46,039 nucleotides of DNA from an uncultured Alphaproteobacteria bacterium (GCA_943788635.1 CALSRA010000046.1:1-46039); one strand, 5' to 3'. Positions 34,749 through 44,854 are shown, counted from the first letter of the stretch. Notes: generated from the letters alone by a model not told the origin. Numbers and translations are program-made.

Positions 34749-35653
34749 ATGACACCTGTTGATATCCGAAAACACTCCCTTCGGGCATTGAGCGAATCCC
34801 AGCGCGAGGCCTATTTCACCGATGGCTTCGTGGTCTTGGACAGCATCGTCAAGGATCCCTGGCTGAAACGCCTTCAGGAACTGTCTGCGATGTTTCTCGA
34901 CGAGAGCCGCAACGTCACCCAGTCGAACGAAGCCTTCGACCTGGGTCCGGGTCACAGCGCCGCACAACCGCGCATGCGGCGGCTGAGGGCCGCGATTGAC
35001 CGCCATCCGGATTTCTGGCGGTTTGCCTGCGAATCCGTATTCACCGAAATCGCCGCCGACCTGGTCGGACCCGACGTCAAATTTCACAGTGCCAAGCTGA
35101 ACTACAAATGGCCGGGCAAGGGTGAGGTCGTGAAATGGCATCAGGATATTCCCGCCTGGCCACACACAAACTACAGCCCGGTGACGCTAGGGGTCTATCT
35201 GGACGACGTCACACCGGAAATGGGCCCTCTTGTCTGTATTCCGGGCAGCCATGAAGGCGAAATTTTCCGACACACCGGGCCCGACGGCGCATGGACCGGT
35301 TCGCTTTCCGACGAGGATACCGCGAAAGTCGACCTGGACAGCGGCGTCGCGTCCGCCGGGCCCGCAGGCCACCGTTGTCGCAATCAATTGCCGGACCATT
35401 CACGGTTCGCAGCAGAACAGTTCCTCTAAACCCCGACCAATGCTGCTGTATGTCTATTCCTCGGCCGATGCCTTTACCTGGATGCCGGCCCCTTCGCCCC
35501 ACCAGCCGAACCGGGGACATCGTCTGTGGAAAGCCCGCGGACATGCCGCATATGGACCCGCGGCCCTGCCCCGTACCACCGAACTGGGACAAGGTCGGTT
35601 ACGGGTCGATTTACACCGCACAGAAGGGCGAACACACCTCGGCTGAAATGTAG
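34749..35653 (+). CDS. Phytanoyl-CoA dioxygenase (PhyH) family protein
   Basis: About 300 residues after removing two extra bases (35361-35363 and 35513-35516). It begins SLRALSESQREAYFTDGFVVLDSIV, typical of the family. Fe ligands H131 and D133 are in KWHQDIPAWPH; the distal His in NCRTIHGSQQNSS and a following Arg (KPRPMLLYVY) complete the site. PVTLGVYLDDVTPEMGPL and CIPGSHEG are core strands. The family hydroxylates fatty acyl-CoA, ectoine and many natural products. It follows the SDR gene by 18 bases. It converges on the second cold-shock gene, with a terminator between. Confidence 0.85.
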
Positions 35654-35657
35654 TGAT

Positions 35658-35689
35658 AAAAAAAAGGCCGGACCTTGCCGGCCCGGCCT
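35658..35689 (-). terminator. Rho-independent terminator of the second cold-shock gene
   Basis: AGGCCGG (35665-35671) pairs with CCGGCCT (35683-35689). On the minus strand the hairpin is followed by eight T (complement of 35658-35665), a textbook terminator 46 bases past the csp stop. It lies just beyond the PhyH stop codon, so may also act weakly on the plus strand. Confidence 0.88.
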
Positions 35690-35734
35690 GATTTCCACGC
35701 GTCGGCGAAACACCGCGCATGAACTGTTCTGCGA

Positions 35735-35943
35735 TCAGTCGATCAGACGAAGGTCTTCCGCTGCGGACCTTGCCGTTACGGCCTTCGGCGAGTTCGTACT
35801 CGACCTTCGCGCCTTCATCGAGGCTGCTGAGACCGGCGCCGTTCCACGGCCGAAATATGGACAAAGGCGTCATTGCCGCCGCCATCCGGCGCGATGAAAC
35901 CATAACCCTTCTGATGATTAAACCATTTCACAGTGCCTTGCAT
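35735..35943 (-). CDS. Cold-shock protein, CspA family (second copy)
   Basis: About 68 residues once two extra bases (near 35768 and 35840) are removed. [34 protein letters not shown] carries RNP1 (KGYGFI) and RNP2 (DAFVHIS); the rest, [29 protein letters not shown], is the family's usual C-terminal half. An AGGAG ribosome site precedes ATG 35943. It is closest to the copy at 31127 but differs at many positions, so not a recent duplicate. A long leader of up to 190 bases with a palindrome at 35979-35988 separates it from tRNA-Met, and cold-shock leaders are often regulatory. Confidence 0.92.
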
Positions 35944-35978
35944 AACGTTCCTCCTAATAGAAAAGTTAGATAACCCCA

Positions 35979-35988
35979 GGACATGTCC
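35979..35988. repeat. Palindrome in the leader of the second cold-shock gene
   Basis: GGACATGTCC is a perfect 10-bp palindrome flanked by CCC and GGG that extend it with one mismatch. In the transcript it would form a hairpin about 35 bases ahead of the start codon. An operator is the alternative. Confidence 0.35.
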
Positions 35989-36137
35989 GGGTGAGGTGAC
36001 TCCAATATTCAGGGGGAACGGTCGTACTTGATGACAACTTTGCTCGGCCCGCAAACATACTGGACAAAACCGCTGCTGCCTCCCGACGGCAGTGGCCCCG
36101 AAAGGCCTGGACCTAGCGTCCTTCTGAACCTTTCGGT

Positions 36138-36214
36138 TGGTAGCGGAGGAGGGACTCGAACCCCCGACACGCGGATTATGATTCCGCTGCTCTAACCAGC
36201 TGAGCTACTCCGCC
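36138..36214 (-). tRNA. tRNA-Met, anticodon CAT (elongator type)
   Basis: The 77-base sequence folds as a standard cloverleaf: acceptor GGCGGAG/CTCCGCT, D arm with AGCTCAGCTGGTTAGAGC, anticodon stem GCGGA/TCCGC with loop ATCATAA (anticodon CAT), T arm GGGGGTTCGAGTCCCTC, discriminator A and encoded CCA. First pair is G-T. The initiator lacks this first pair type and three G-C pairs at the anticodon stem end, absent here, so this is elongator Met; tRNA-Ile with lysidine (also CAT) is the alternative, less likely from the loop and stem sequence. Confidence 0.92.
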
Positions 36215-36387
36215 AAAGTGCGGGTTCAAATACGCACTCATGGGGCTGCTGTCAACTGGCCTTGCATCATCACGGTCAGTTTTATTTTCGGTAACCCGCT
36301 GAAACCATGCGCAAAACCTATCGCCATCGGGGGATTGCCCGTAACAAAGACATTCTCCGGGCCTCGAAACAACAGACAAGGCCCCTT

Positions 36388-37562
36388 ATGCTGCACCGCA
36401 TGACACCCAAGGAGTCCGATATTTCAACGCCCCTCGCCCCCGATTCCACGCCCCTGATAGCCGCATTCGCGCAACGTGAACTCAATGGCCATGATGATTT
36501 GCGGGATCACGACATCATGCCGGCTGCCCTGTGGCAGGCCATTGGCGCGGCCGGCCTGGCGCAGATTGGCTTGCCAGTGGAATATGGTGGCACCGGTGGG
36601 GGGTTTCGCATTCTGGCATCCGCGGCAGAGACCCTATCAGCAGAAGGCGGCATCAAGGGCGTCACAAACCTCCTGGCTCGGCCGCCAGCTCATTTCCCGC
36701 CTGTTGATCCTTGGCCAAGGCAACGAAGCCCAGCGCCGCGAATACCTGCCAGACCTCGCCGCCGGTCGGTTGACACCAAGTCTCGCGATTTCAGAACCCG
36801 GTGCCGGAGCTCATCCCAAGCACCTGCAAACCACGGGCCGAACGGGGCGGGTGACGGCTTTATCCTCAATGGCGAAAAAGCCTATGTCACCAATGGGCCC
36901 GATCGCGGACGTGTTTCTTGTTATGGCAATCACCGCAACGCACGAATCGCGCAAGCGCTATTCCATTCTGATTGTCCCCCGTAACACCCCCGGGCTGACC
37001 CTGACGGAAGGCGTGAAAATCGACTTCCTGCACCCTGCCCCGCATTGCGGGTTTGCGCTTCAAGGATGTCCACGTGCCGCATAGCAACCTGCTGGGCCGC
37101 GAAGGCAGCGCCTTTGAGGAAATATCCCTCCCCATGCGACGCGTCGAAGACGCCCTCGCCATTGCCAGCATCGCCGGGGCGACCCGACACCAGATTGCGC
37201 GACTGGCCGCCGAAAACAAGGGGCACGCCTTCGACGAAACGAGCCTGACGGAACTGGGCACGCTGGCAACCATGCCCGACGGCTTATCCGCGCTTTCAGG
37301 CCAGGCAGCAGAGGGCCTGGACCAGAACATCGACCCGGAAACGCTCAACAGCATCGCCGCGGCGGCGAAAGACTGGGCCCGCACCATTCAGGAGCGGATA
37401 CGCGCCCTGATCGATCAATCGGGCATATCGCTATCAACCGGCCTCGCCGCTGAATGCCACGACATCGAAAAGTCGCTTGGTATTGCCCGATCCGCGCATA
37501 TCGTACAGTCTCAACGCCGCGCCCGCGCCCTGTTAGCTTCATCGGCATTCGAAAAACATTAA
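36388..37562 (+). CDS. Acyl-CoA dehydrogenase family protein
   Basis: About 390 residues reconstructed across four frame breaks (near 36670, 36841-36855, 36898-36900 and 37052-37054). The N-terminal helical domain has AALWQAIGAAGLAQIGLPVEYGGTGGGF, the mid-domain SLAISEPGAGAHPKHL followed by DGFILNGEKAYVTNGP and HVPHSNLLG, and the C-terminal helices contain GATRHQIARL and SLGIARSAH. It oxidises an acyl-CoA with FAD and passes electrons to ETF. The GlyAla variant (GAGAHPKHL) is typical of the more divergent CaiA-like branch. Start at ATG 36388 is uncertain (36400 is possible). It lies 16 bases before the MoxR gene and may form an operon with it. Confidence 0.75.
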
Positions 37563-37578
37563 AGGAAATACGTCCCAC

Positions 37579-38529
37579 ATGACCGCCAGCACCGATCCCG
37601 CCGCACAGAAAATCACGTCCGTTGAAGCCATCACCGAGGGATTGGACAGCGTCGGCTACATTGCCTCACACCGCATCGCAACTTCCGTTTTCATCGCGCA
37701 GAACCTGATCAAACCGATCCTGGTCGAAGGCTCCGCCGGTGTCGGCAAGACCGAACTGGCCCTGTCCACGGCAAACTGGCTCGGCCTGCCGCTGATCCGC
37801 ATGCAGTGTTACGAGGGATTGGACGAATCCAAGGCACTGTATGAATGGAAATACGGCAAGCAGCTTCTGTATACCCAGATACTCAAGGACAAGATGGGCG
37901 ACACCCTGGCCGGTACCGACGGGCTGGATGCCGCCATGGAGAAACTGCATGGGTTCAGCGATCTGTTCTTCTCTGAACAGTTCCTCGAACCCCGCCCGCT
38001 GCTGAAGGCGCTACGGCAAAAGCATGGTGCGGTGCTGCTGATCGACGAAATTGACAAATCGGATGAAGAATTCGAAGCCTTCCTGCTGGAGGTCCTGTCC
38101 GCCTATCAGGTCTCGATTCCGGAAATCGGCACCATTTCAGCCACGGTGACGCCGCTGGTCTTCCTCACCTCCAACAACATGCGGGAAATGGGTGATGCAC
38201 TGAAGCGTCGCTGCCTGCACCTGTTCATCCCCCTGCCGGACGAAAAGCTCGAACGCCGAATCGTCACGTCCCGCGTGCCCGGTATTGACGAACGACTGAC
38301 ACGGCAACTCGTCTCCTTTGTTCAGATGCTGCGGGAACAGGACCTGAAGAAGCTGCCGTCGATTTCGGAAACTATCGACTGGGCCCGGGTGCTAATGCTG
38401 CTGAATGCGGACACGCTGGACGTCGACATGGTCCGTAACACCTTGAACGTCCTGCTGAAACACGAACAGGACTTCGCCGCCATCGACAAAAGCATTCCGG
38501 AACTGACCAACAAGGCGAAGCGATACTAG
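37579..38529 (+). CDS. MoxR-family AAA+ ATPase
   Basis: Intact, 316 residues. Walker A LVEGSAGVGKTEL, Walker B VLLIDEIDKSDEEFEAFLLE, sensor 1 FLTSNNMREMGDALKRRC with an Arg finger, and a C-terminal helical lid. MoxR ATPases remodel or activate partner enzymes together with a vWA protein; the partner gene at 38532 follows directly. The best-known pairs mature methanol dehydrogenase, CO dehydrogenase (CoxD/CoxE) and nitric-oxide reductase. None of those substrates lies in the window. A purine-rich AAAGGAAA precedes the ATG. The client may be encoded elsewhere or be the acyl-CoA dehydrogenase just upstream. Confidence 0.92.
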   Translation: MTASTDPAAQKITSVEAITEGLDSVGYIASHRIATSVFIAQNLIKPILVEGSAGVGKTELALSTANWLGLPLIRMQCYEGLDESKALYEWKYGKQLLYTQILKDKMGDTLAGTDGLDAAMEKLHGFSDLFFSEQFLEPRPLLKALRQKHGAVLLIDEIDKSDEEFEAFLLEVLSAYQVSIPEIGTISATVTPLVFLTSNNMREMGDALKRRCLHLFIPLPDEKLERRIVTSRVPGIDERLTRQLVSFVQMLREQDLKKLPSISETIDWARVLMLLNADTLDVDMVRNTLNVLLKHEQDFAAIDKSIPELTNKAKRY

Positions 38530-38531
38530 GA

Positions 38532-39881
38532 ATGCAGCAAACGCTGACAAACTTCCTGCGCGCGCTGCGATCAATGGAAATTCCCATTTCCCCGGCGGAA
38601 ACCATTGATGCGCACCGGACTGTCGATGCCGTGGGCTTTGCCAACCGGACATTGTTGCGTGACTCGCTCTGCGTCGCATTGGCCAAATCGGAAGAGGAAG
38701 TCGGGAAATTCGACGAATGTTTCGACAAGTTCTTCACCCGGGAGGAATTCCGCGACCGGCGCGACGAAGAATCCCGACAGCCCGAAGACCCGGTCGACCC
38801 GGAGCTGATCGCCGACAGCCCCCTGGCGCAGCTGTTGATGGAAGGCAGTGAAAGCGACCTGGCCCAGGCGATGGAACGGGCCGCCGGCGCCAGCGGCGCC
38901 GCCAATATCCGCTATGCGACACAACGCAACCTGTTCAACCGGCGCATGCTGGACCAGATGGGATTGCGGCAGATGGAGCGGTTGATCGCGGCGCTGAACC
39001 GTTCCGAAACATCCGCCGGCACCGCCGCCGCGCAGCGCCTTGAATCCGCGCGGGAATACCTGTTCGAACAGGCGCAGCAATATACGGCGCGCCAGTTTGA
39101 ACTTTACGCCCAGTTTGCCGGCGAACAGTTACGCGAAGAATTTCTGGTCAAGACCAGCCTGTCCGCCGTGGAGCTGCGTGATTTCCAGCGCATGCACCGG
39201 ATTGTCCGCCGCATGGCCCGCAAGCTGGCGACCCGCTACAACCGCCGCCGCAAGCATACCAAGCGCGGGGTGCTGGACGTCCGCCGCACGCTCAGGCGCA
39301 ACATGGCCTATGACGGCATCCCCTTCGAAACGGTCTGGAAAGACACGAAGATCGAGAAGCCGAAAATTGTCGTGATCTGCGACGTTTCGCAATCGGTCGC
39401 CGCTGCCGCACGATTCCTGTTGCTGTTCCTGTATTCACTGAACGAGGTCATTGCGTCGCTGCGATCCTTCGCCTTCTCCGGCCGGCTGATGGAAATCAGC
39501 GATATCCTGGAACATAAGACAGTTGAAGTCGCAATCCCGGAAGTGCTGGAGAAGATTGGATTCCGCCCGACCGATTACGGCCAGGCATTCGCCGATTTCG
39601 ACGACGAGTTCATGGATTCCCTGGACCGGAACACTAAGGTCATGATCCTTGGCGACGGCCGTACCAACAACACCGACCCGCGCATCGACCTGATGCGCCG
39701 CATGCATGACCGCTCGAAATCAGTCATCTGGCTGAATCCGGAACCAGAGCCTTTCTGGGGCACCGGCGACAGCGAAATGCAGCGCTATCGCACCTTCTGC
39801 CATGTCGCGACCACCTGCAGCACCGTACAGGACCTGGAACGCATCATCGACGATGTGCTGAAAACGTATTTTCGAAGCTAG
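38532..39881 (+). CDS. vWA-domain protein, CoxE-like
   Basis: Intact, 449 residues. N-terminal CoxE part [27 protein letters not shown], then a helical, Arg-rich middle ([19 protein letters not shown]), and the C-terminal vWA domain with MIDAS start [19 protein letters not shown] and later [13 protein letters not shown]. The CoxE family works with MoxR ATPases to insert or activate metal centres. The stop of moxR and this start are separated by two bases, so the pair is coupled. It ends overlapping mnmA (opposite strand) by four bases. Family assignment is firm, function here unknown. Confidence 0.9.
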   Translation: MQQTLTNFLRALRSMEIPISPAETIDAHRTVDAVGFANRTLLRDSLCVALAKSEEEVGKFDECFDKFFTREEFRDRRDEESRQPEDPVDPELIADSPLAQLLMEGSESDLAQAMERAAGASGAANIRYATQRNLFNRRMLDQMGLRQMERLIAALNRSETSAGTAAAQRLESAREYLFEQAQQYTARQFELYAQFAGEQLREEFLVKTSLSAVELRDFQRMHRIVRRMARKLATRYNRRRKHTKRGVLDVRRTLRRNMAYDGIPFETVWKDTKIEKPKIVVICDVSQSVAAAARFLLLFLYSLNEVIASLRSFAFSGRLMEISDILEHKTVEVAIPEVLEKIGFRPTDYGQAFADFDDEFMDSLDRNTKVMILGDGRTNNTDPRIDLMRRMHDRSKSVIWLNPEPEPFWGTGDSEMQRYRTFCHVATTCSTVQDLERIIDDVLKTYFRS

Positions 39882-41011
39882 GCCGCGATTTCGGCGGCAT
39901 CGCGCTGGATCCAGCCGCCACCCAGCACCTGATCCCCGTCATAAAAGACGCAGGCCTGACCAGGCGAGATACCATATTGGGGTTCTTGAAGCTGAACGGT
40001 CACGCCGCCCTCCGGCGTAATCTGGATCTGCGCAGGCGTCGGTGCCATGGTCGATCGCAGCTTCACCGAACAGGTCATTCCGTCAGACGGCATTTCGCCG
40101 GCGCCGATCCAGTTGGCCGCGCCCAATGACAAACGGTCAACGCCGAGTACCCGGCGGGGGCCGACAACCACACGGCGGGCTTCCGGGTCGAGCCGGACCA
40201 CATAGAGCGCGTCCTCGCCTTCCGGACGGCCCCCAAGACCCAGCCCGCGGCGCTGGCCGATGGTAAAATTGATGATGCCTTCATGCTGCCCCAGCACGCG
40301 CCCTTCAAGATCGACGATGTCGCCCGGTGCATGCGCTTCGGGCCGTAACCGTTCAACGATGCGCGCATAATTGCCATCCGGCACAAAGCAGATATCCTGG
40401 CTGTCCGGCTTGTCCGCGACCGGCAGGCCGAAGCGTTCGGCATGGGCACGGGTTTCCGCCTTGTCCATGCCACCCAGCGGAAAGCGCAGATAATCAAGCT
40501 GGTTGCGGGTCGTTGCAAACAGGAAATAGCTCTGGTCGCGGTCGGGATCGACGCCACGCAGCAGTTCCGCACCGACGGTTCCATCGGCGCGGCGCACATA
40601 ATGGCCGGTCGCCAGCGCATCGGCGCCAAGATCCCGCGCGGTCGTCAGCAGGTCCTGAAACTTGACGGTCTGGTTACAGCGCACGCAGGGGATCGGTGTT
40701 TCCCCGCGCAGGTACGAATCAGCAAATTCGTCGATTACGGCCTCGCGGAAGCGGCTTTCATAATCCAGTACGTAATGGGGGATGCCAATCTGGTCGGCGA
40801 CATTGCGGGCATCATGGATATCCTGCCCCGCGCAGCACGCCCCTTTGCGGCTGACAGCCGCACCATGATCGTAAAGCTGCAGGGTGACGCCAATCGTTTC
40901 ATACCCCGCCTCCGCGACCAGTGCCGCGGTTACCGAGGAATCCACGCCGCCGGACATCGCGACAACGATACGCGTTTCCGAAACCGGCTTATCGATACCC
41001 ATTGAATTCAT
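39878..41011 (-). CDS. mnmA: tRNA-specific 2-thiouridylase MnmA
   Basis: About 377 residues from ATG 41011, beginning [26 protein letters not shown]. The PP-loop motif SGGVDSS activates U34 with ATP; the catalytic Cys pair is in PIPCVRCN and [10 protein letters not shown], and TGHYVRR and [11 protein letters not shown] are family strands. It makes the 2-thio group on the wobble uridine of tRNA Lys, Glu and Gln, drawing sulfur from a cysteine desulfurase. Here it is the last gene of the suf operon, 32 bases past sufA, which makes SufS a plausible donor. Upstream in-frame Met codons are less likely starts. Well supported. Confidence 0.95.
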   Translation of the reverse strand: MNSMGIDKPVSETRIVVAMSGGVDSSVTAALVAEAGYETIGVTLQLYDHGAAVSRKGACCAGQDIHDARNVADQIGIPHYVLDYESRFREAVIDEFADSYLRGETPIPCVRCNQTVKFQDLLTTARDLGADALATGHYVRRADGTVGAELLRGVDPDRDQSYFLFATTRNQLDYLRFPLGGMDKAETRAHAERFGLPVADKPDSQDICFVPDGNYARIVERLRPEAHAPGDIVDLEGRVLGQHEGIINFTIGQRRGLGLGGRPEGEDALYVVRLDPEARRVVVGPRRVLGVDRLSLGAANWIGAGEMPSDGMTCSVKLRSTMAPTPAQIQITPEGGVTVQLQEPQYGISPGQACVFYDGDQVLGGGWIQRDAAEIAA

Positions 41012-41043
41012 CGTATTATCCCCGCGCGAACGCGGAGTCGCCA

Positions 41044-41382
41044 TTAGACGTGGAAGGATTCGCCACAGCCGCAATGGCCCTTGGCATTCGGATTTTCAAA
41101 GACGAAGCCGGATTGCAGCTTGTCCTCGCGATAATCCATCTTCGAGCCGATCAGGAACATCGTCGCCGCCGGGTCGATCAGGACTTTCACCCCCTGTTCC
41201 TCGACGACTTCCTCAAAGGGCAGTTCCTTTTCGGCATATTCGACAAAATAGCTCATGCCCGAGCAGCCTTGCGCCTTGACGCCCACGCGCACGCCGATCA
41301 CCGGCTTGTCCGCCTTGGACAGCAGTGCCTTTACCCGTTCGACCGCCGCATCGGTCAGGGTCATTGCCTGTGGTCTGTTCAT
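41044..41382 (-). CDS. sufA: A-type iron-sulfur carrier (SufA/ErpA)
   Basis: Intact, 112 residues. The three A-type Cys are in GCSGMSYFV and GHCGCGESF, with VKAQGCSGM ahead. It receives clusters from the SufBCD scaffold and hands them to apo-proteins. It follows sufT by 28 bases on the same strand and precedes mnmA. ErpA versus SufA cannot be separated by sequence here; position in the suf operon favours SufA. Confidence 0.93.
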   Translation of the reverse strand: MNRPQAMTLTDAAVERVKALLSKADKPVIGVRVGVKAQGCSGMSYFVEYAEKELPFEEVVEEQGVKVLIDPAATMFLIGSKMDYREDKLQSGFVFENPNAKGHCGCGESFHV

Positions 41383-41410
41383 CGTTCTACTCCGGTTGCC
41401 TTGCGCACCC

Positions 41411-41815
41411 TCAAAACATATCCAGTTCGACTTTCGCCGCTTCCGACATCAAATCCGGGCTCCATGGCGGTTCCCAGACGATTTCGACCGTCACCTCGCC
41501 CACCCCCGGCACTGCGGCAACGGCTTCGGCCAGCTGCACCGGCAGTATACCCGCGACCGGACAGGCCGGGGCGGTCAGCGTCATGTCGATGGCAACAGAG
41601 CCATCATCCGCCTGTTCACACTTGTAGATGAGACCGAGTTCATAGATATCAACCGGAATTTCCGGATCGTGCACGCTCTTCATCGCTGCGACCACGGCCG
41701 CTTCATCGGCCTTTGCCTCACCGTCCTTCAATGCCTCGCCCGCGCGGGCCATGCCGTCTTCGGGCAATGGCGCCGTTGTCGCGAACTGGCTGAATGGCGA
41801 ATATTCCATGTTCAT
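41411..41815 (-). CDS. sufT: SUF system assembly protein SufT (DUF59/MIP18)
   Basis: About 134 residues. The DUF59 core ALKDGEAKADEAAVVAAMKSVHDPEIPVDIYELGLIY and LTAPACPVAGILPV is characteristic; the conserved Cys in APACP lies in the metal-associated loop. It assists Fe-S maturation downstream of SUF. I prefer the ATG at 41815, preceded by an AGGGGC ribosome site, over an upstream GTG at 41833. It lies between sufU and sufA. Confidence in family is high; the start is less sure. Confidence 0.9.
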   Translation of the reverse strand: MNMEYSPFSQFATTAPLPEDGMARAGEALKDGEAKADEAAVVAAMKSVHDPEIPVDIYELGLIYKCEQADDGSVAIDMTLTAPACPVAGILPVQLAEAVAAVPGVGEVTVEIVWEPPWSPDLMSEAAKVELDMF

Positions 41816-41834
41816 TTCCTGCCCCTCTGCCACC

Positions 41835-42302
41835 TTACTCGCTACTCGATTCTTCCTTGCCTTCGATCGCGGCGTTCAGCGTATGCCACGCCAGCGTCGC
41901 GCATTTGACCCGAACCGGAAATGCCCGGACGCCCGACAGGACGGTCAGTTTCTCCAGGTCATCCGGATCGACATCAGCATCATCAATGGCTTCGCCTTCG
42001 CCGGTGCACATCTGGTGGAACCGTTCGAACAGCGCATGCGCCTGTTCCACCGTCTTGCCCATGACCAGTTCGGTCATCATCGACGCCGACGCGACCGAGA
42101 TCGCACAGCCCTTGCCCACGAACGAAACATCCTGAATGACATTGCCCTGCCCGACCTTCAGGTAGACAACAAGCTGATCGCCACAAAGCGGGTTCTTGCC
42201 ATGCGCATGGCCCGTCGCATCCTCCACATCGCGAAAATTGCGGGGATTCTTGCCGTGATCCAGGATCACTTCCTGATACAGTTCGCGAAGTTCGTCCATC
42301 AT
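41835..42302 (-). CDS. sufU: Iron-sulfur assembly scaffold SufU
   Basis: Intact, 155 residues. Three cysteines of the IscU/SufU family are visible in NPLCGDQL, GKGCAISVASASMM and RVKCATLAWHTL. The insertion before the third Cys is of SufU type (no IscU LPPVK motif). SufU accepts sulfur from SufS via zinc in Gram-positives; in alphaproteobacteria it sits with SufS and probably transfers sulfur. The start overlaps the sufS end by four bases. Confidence 0.93.
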   Translation of the reverse strand: MMDELRELYQEVILDHGKNPRNFRDVEDATGHAHGKNPLCGDQLVVYLKVGQGNVIQDVSFVGKGCAISVASASMMTELVMGKTVEQAHALFERFHQMCTGEGEAIDDADVDPDDLEKLTVLSGVRAFPVRVKCATLAWHTLNAAIEGKEESSSE

Positions 42303-43561
42303 AGGCCGAAAAACTCCCGGGCGGATTCCAGTGCCTCGACCAATGCATCAGCATCGGCAAGTGTGTTGTAAAGACCGAAGGACGCGCGCGTCGTCGCCGG
42401 CACGCCCAGCATTTCCATCAGCGGCTGCGCACAGTGATGTCCTGCACGACAGGCAACACCGGCACGATCAATGATCGTCGCAATATCATGCGAGTGAACG
42501 CCTTCGACCGTAAATGAAATAACCGCGGCCTTTCGCGGCGCCGTTCCATAGATCTTCAAGCCCGGAATAGAAGAAAGACGCTGCGTTGCATAACGCCGCA
42601 GGTCTTCTTCATGCGCCGAAATCCGATCCATCCCGATATTGGTAACATAATCAACGGCCGCACCCAGCCCAATCGCCTGCGCGATCATCGGCGTGCCGGC
42701 CTCGAACTTGTTTGGCAGCGCCGCCCAGGTACTGCCTTCCAGCGTCACGGTCTCGATCATATCGCCACCGCCCAGGAATGGCGGCATCGCCTCCAGCCGG
42801 GCTTCCTTGCCGTACAACACACCCACACCGGATGGGCCGTACAGCTTGTGTCCCGTGAAGACATAGAAATCACAGTCCAGCGCCTGAACGTCGACCGGCA
42901 TATGCACCGCTGCCTGCGACCCGTCGAGCAGCACCGCCGCACCCGCATCATGCGCCAGGCGGGTGATCTCCGCCGCATCGTTGATGGTGCCCAGCGCATT
43001 CGAGATATGCGTGATCGCGACCATCTTCGTTTCCGGCGTCAGCATTTCCCGGAACGCCGTCATATTCAGCTCACCGTCTTCGGTGATCGGCACGGCCTTG
43101 AGCTTCAACCCCTTCTCCGCCGCCAGCATCTGCCACGGCACGATGTTCGAATGATGCTCCATGATCGAAATCAAGATTTCATCGCCGGGCTGCAGGAATT
43201 TCTGTCCATGCGTCCGGACGACCATGTTCAACGCTTCAGTCGCGTTGCGAGTGAAGATAATCTCGCGCTCATGCTTCGCGTTCAAAAAGCCCTGTACCTT
43301 GCGCCGCGCGCCTTCATATGCGTCGGTCGCCCGCTCGGACATGTAATGCACACCGCGATGTACATTCGCATATTCATGCTCATACACATGCGTGATCGCG
43401 TCGATTACCTGGCGCGGTTTCTGCGCCGACGCCCCGTTGTCCAGATAGACAAGCGGGCGGCCATGCACGGTTTCCGACAGGATCGGAAAATCCTTGCGAT
43501 AGGCTTCTACATCGTATGGTAGCGCGGCTTCGATGCTTGCCGCCTGTGCTGGATTGCTCAT
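42299..43561 (-). CDS. sufS: Cysteine desulfurase SufS
   Basis: Intact, 420 residues. PLP lysine K239 in FTGHKLYGPSG, catalytic C377 in CRAGHHCAQP (with a further Cys at 371), and the HHSNIVPWQ motif are present. It releases sulfane sulfur from cysteine for the SufU and SufBCD steps. Preceded by sufD at three bases (43565), overlapping sufU by four bases, so all are coupled. It may also feed mnmA downstream. Confidence 0.96.
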   Translation of the reverse strand: MSNPAQAASIEAALPYDVEAYRKDFPILSETVHGRPLVYLDNGASAQKPRQVIDAITHVYEHEYANVHRGVHYMSERATDAYEGARRKVQGFLNAKHEREIIFTRNATEALNMVVRTHGQKFLQPGDEILISIMEHHSNIVPWQMLAAEKGLKLKAVPITEDGELNMTAFREMLTPETKMVAITHISNALGTINDAAEITRLAHDAGAAVLLDGSQAAVHMPVDVQALDCDFYVFTGHKLYGPSGVGVLYGKEARLEAMPPFLGGGDMIETVTLEGSTWAALPNKFEAGTPMIAQAIGLGAAVDYVTNIGMDRISAHEEDLRRYATQRLSSIPGLKIYGTAPRKAAVISFTVEGVHSHDIATIIDRAGVACRAGHHCAQPLMEMLGVPATTRASFGLYNTLADADALVEALESAREFFGL

Positions 43562-43564
43562 CGC

Positions 43565-44854
43565 TTACGTCTCTTCCCTCGCCTCAAGCCACGCGTCAAC
43601 GACTGCCTGGAACCCCTCGCGCGGTCCTGCCGCCTGAATTTCCGTTACCGCTTCACCAACAAAGGCCGCAACCAGCATCGCCTGCGCCTGGCGCGCATCG
43701 ATGCCACGGGCCTTCAGGTAAAACATCGCTTCTTCCGACAGATCGCCGATCGTCGCACCATGCGTGCACTTGACGTCATCGGCGTAGATTTCAAGCTCCG
43801 GCTTGGAATCCATTTCCGCGCCCGGCGCCAGCAGCAGCGTCTTGTTGAGCTGCCTTCCATCTGTCTTCTGCGCGTCCTTGCGAACCAGAATCTTGCCCTG
43901 GAACACGCCGCGTGCGGAATCGTCCAGCACGCCCTTGTAGACTTCGTGGGATGCACTGTTCGGCGCCGCATGGTCGATAAAGGTCGTGTTGTCGATATGC
44001 TGCTCACCCCGGGCCAGATAGGCACCGTTCACCCGGCATTCGACGTGCTCGCCCAGTTCCGCGCGGATTTCGTTGCGCGCCAGCTTGCCACCGACCTGCA
44101 GCACAAAGCTGTCATACACCGCCCGATCCGCCAGTTTCACCTGGGTGAATGCGACATGGAAGGCATCCGTGCTTTCGTTCTGAAGCTTGTAGTGATTCAG
44201 CACCGCGTCGTCGCCGACCGCAATTTCAGCAACCGTATTGCCGAAATAATCACCCCTGCCGACATGGCTTTCGACCAGCGTTGCGATGCTGCCCTTGCCC
44301 ATGACGACCAGATGGCGCGGATTAAACCGGACCGGCGTCTCCCCGGCGCTACCAATCGAAACCAGGTGCAGCGGCTTGTCCAGCACCACGCCGTCGGCAA
44401 GGCGAACATACAGGCCATCGGTCATGGACGCCGTATTCAACGCAGCGAGGGGCAATTTTTCGACATCGGCAAGACTGCCGAAGAGATCTTTCAGGTCCGC
44501 CGGTGCTTGCGCAACCTTATCCGCGAGGCTTCCAACCTCGGCACCTTTCGGCAGCCCGCCCAGTATCGACAAGGCGGCATCGAAGCGACCATTCAGCACC
44601 ACGGCGACATAGGCATCCTCCAATGGGACGATACCTTCGGGAATATCGGCGAGCGCCGAATCCGTTGCCGGCGCGAAACCGATGCGGTTCAACGCGCGCA
44701 GGTTCGTGTATTTCCACTGTTCGCTGCGCGGCGTCGGCAGACCCAGCGACTTGTAATGGTCAAAGCCCGCACGGCGCAGGGAATCAACCCAGGGCGCGCC
44801 CGGCATGAGCGCCGCGTCAAAGGAATCAGCGAAGGGAGTCTCGGTGCGTGCCAT
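43565..44854 (-). CDS. sufD: Fe-S cluster assembly protein SufD
   Basis: Intact, 430 residues from ATG 44854; a GTG six bases upstream is also in frame. The SufBD beta-helix core is seen in HHLV-like MGKGSIATLVESHVG, YDSFVLQVGGKLARNEIRAELGEH and HIDNTTFIDHAAPNSASHEVYKGVLDDSARGVFQGKILV. SufD pairs with SufB and the SufC ATPase in the scaffold. It sits between sufC and sufS in the usual order. Confidence 0.95.
   Translation of the reverse strand: MARTETPFADSFDAALMPGAPWVDSLRRAGFDHYKSLGLPTPRSEQWKYTNLRALNRIGFAPATDSALADIPEGIVPLEDAYVAVVLNGRFDAALSILGGLPKGAEVGSLADKVAQAPADLKDLFGSLADVEKLPLAALNTASMTDGLYVRLADGVVLDKPLHLVSIGSAGETPVRFNPRHLVVMGKGSIATLVESHVGRGDYFGNTVAEIAVGDDAVLNHYKLQNESTDAFHVAFTQVKLADRAVYDSFVLQVGGKLARNEIRAELGEHVECRVNGAYLARGEQHIDNTTFIDHAAPNSASHEVYKGVLDDSARGVFQGKILVRKDAQKTDGRQLNKTLLLAPGAEMDSKPELEIYADDVKCTHGATIGDLSEEAMFYLKARGIDARQAQAMLVAAFVGEAVTEIQAAGPREGFQAVVDAWLEAREET

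Noticed and set aside
35944..36137. Second tRNA or terminator pair next to tRNA-Met
   Set aside because: Only short hairpins (AACC-GAAA-GGTT, GGCC-TTTCG-GGCC) without T tracts; no second cloverleaf was found.
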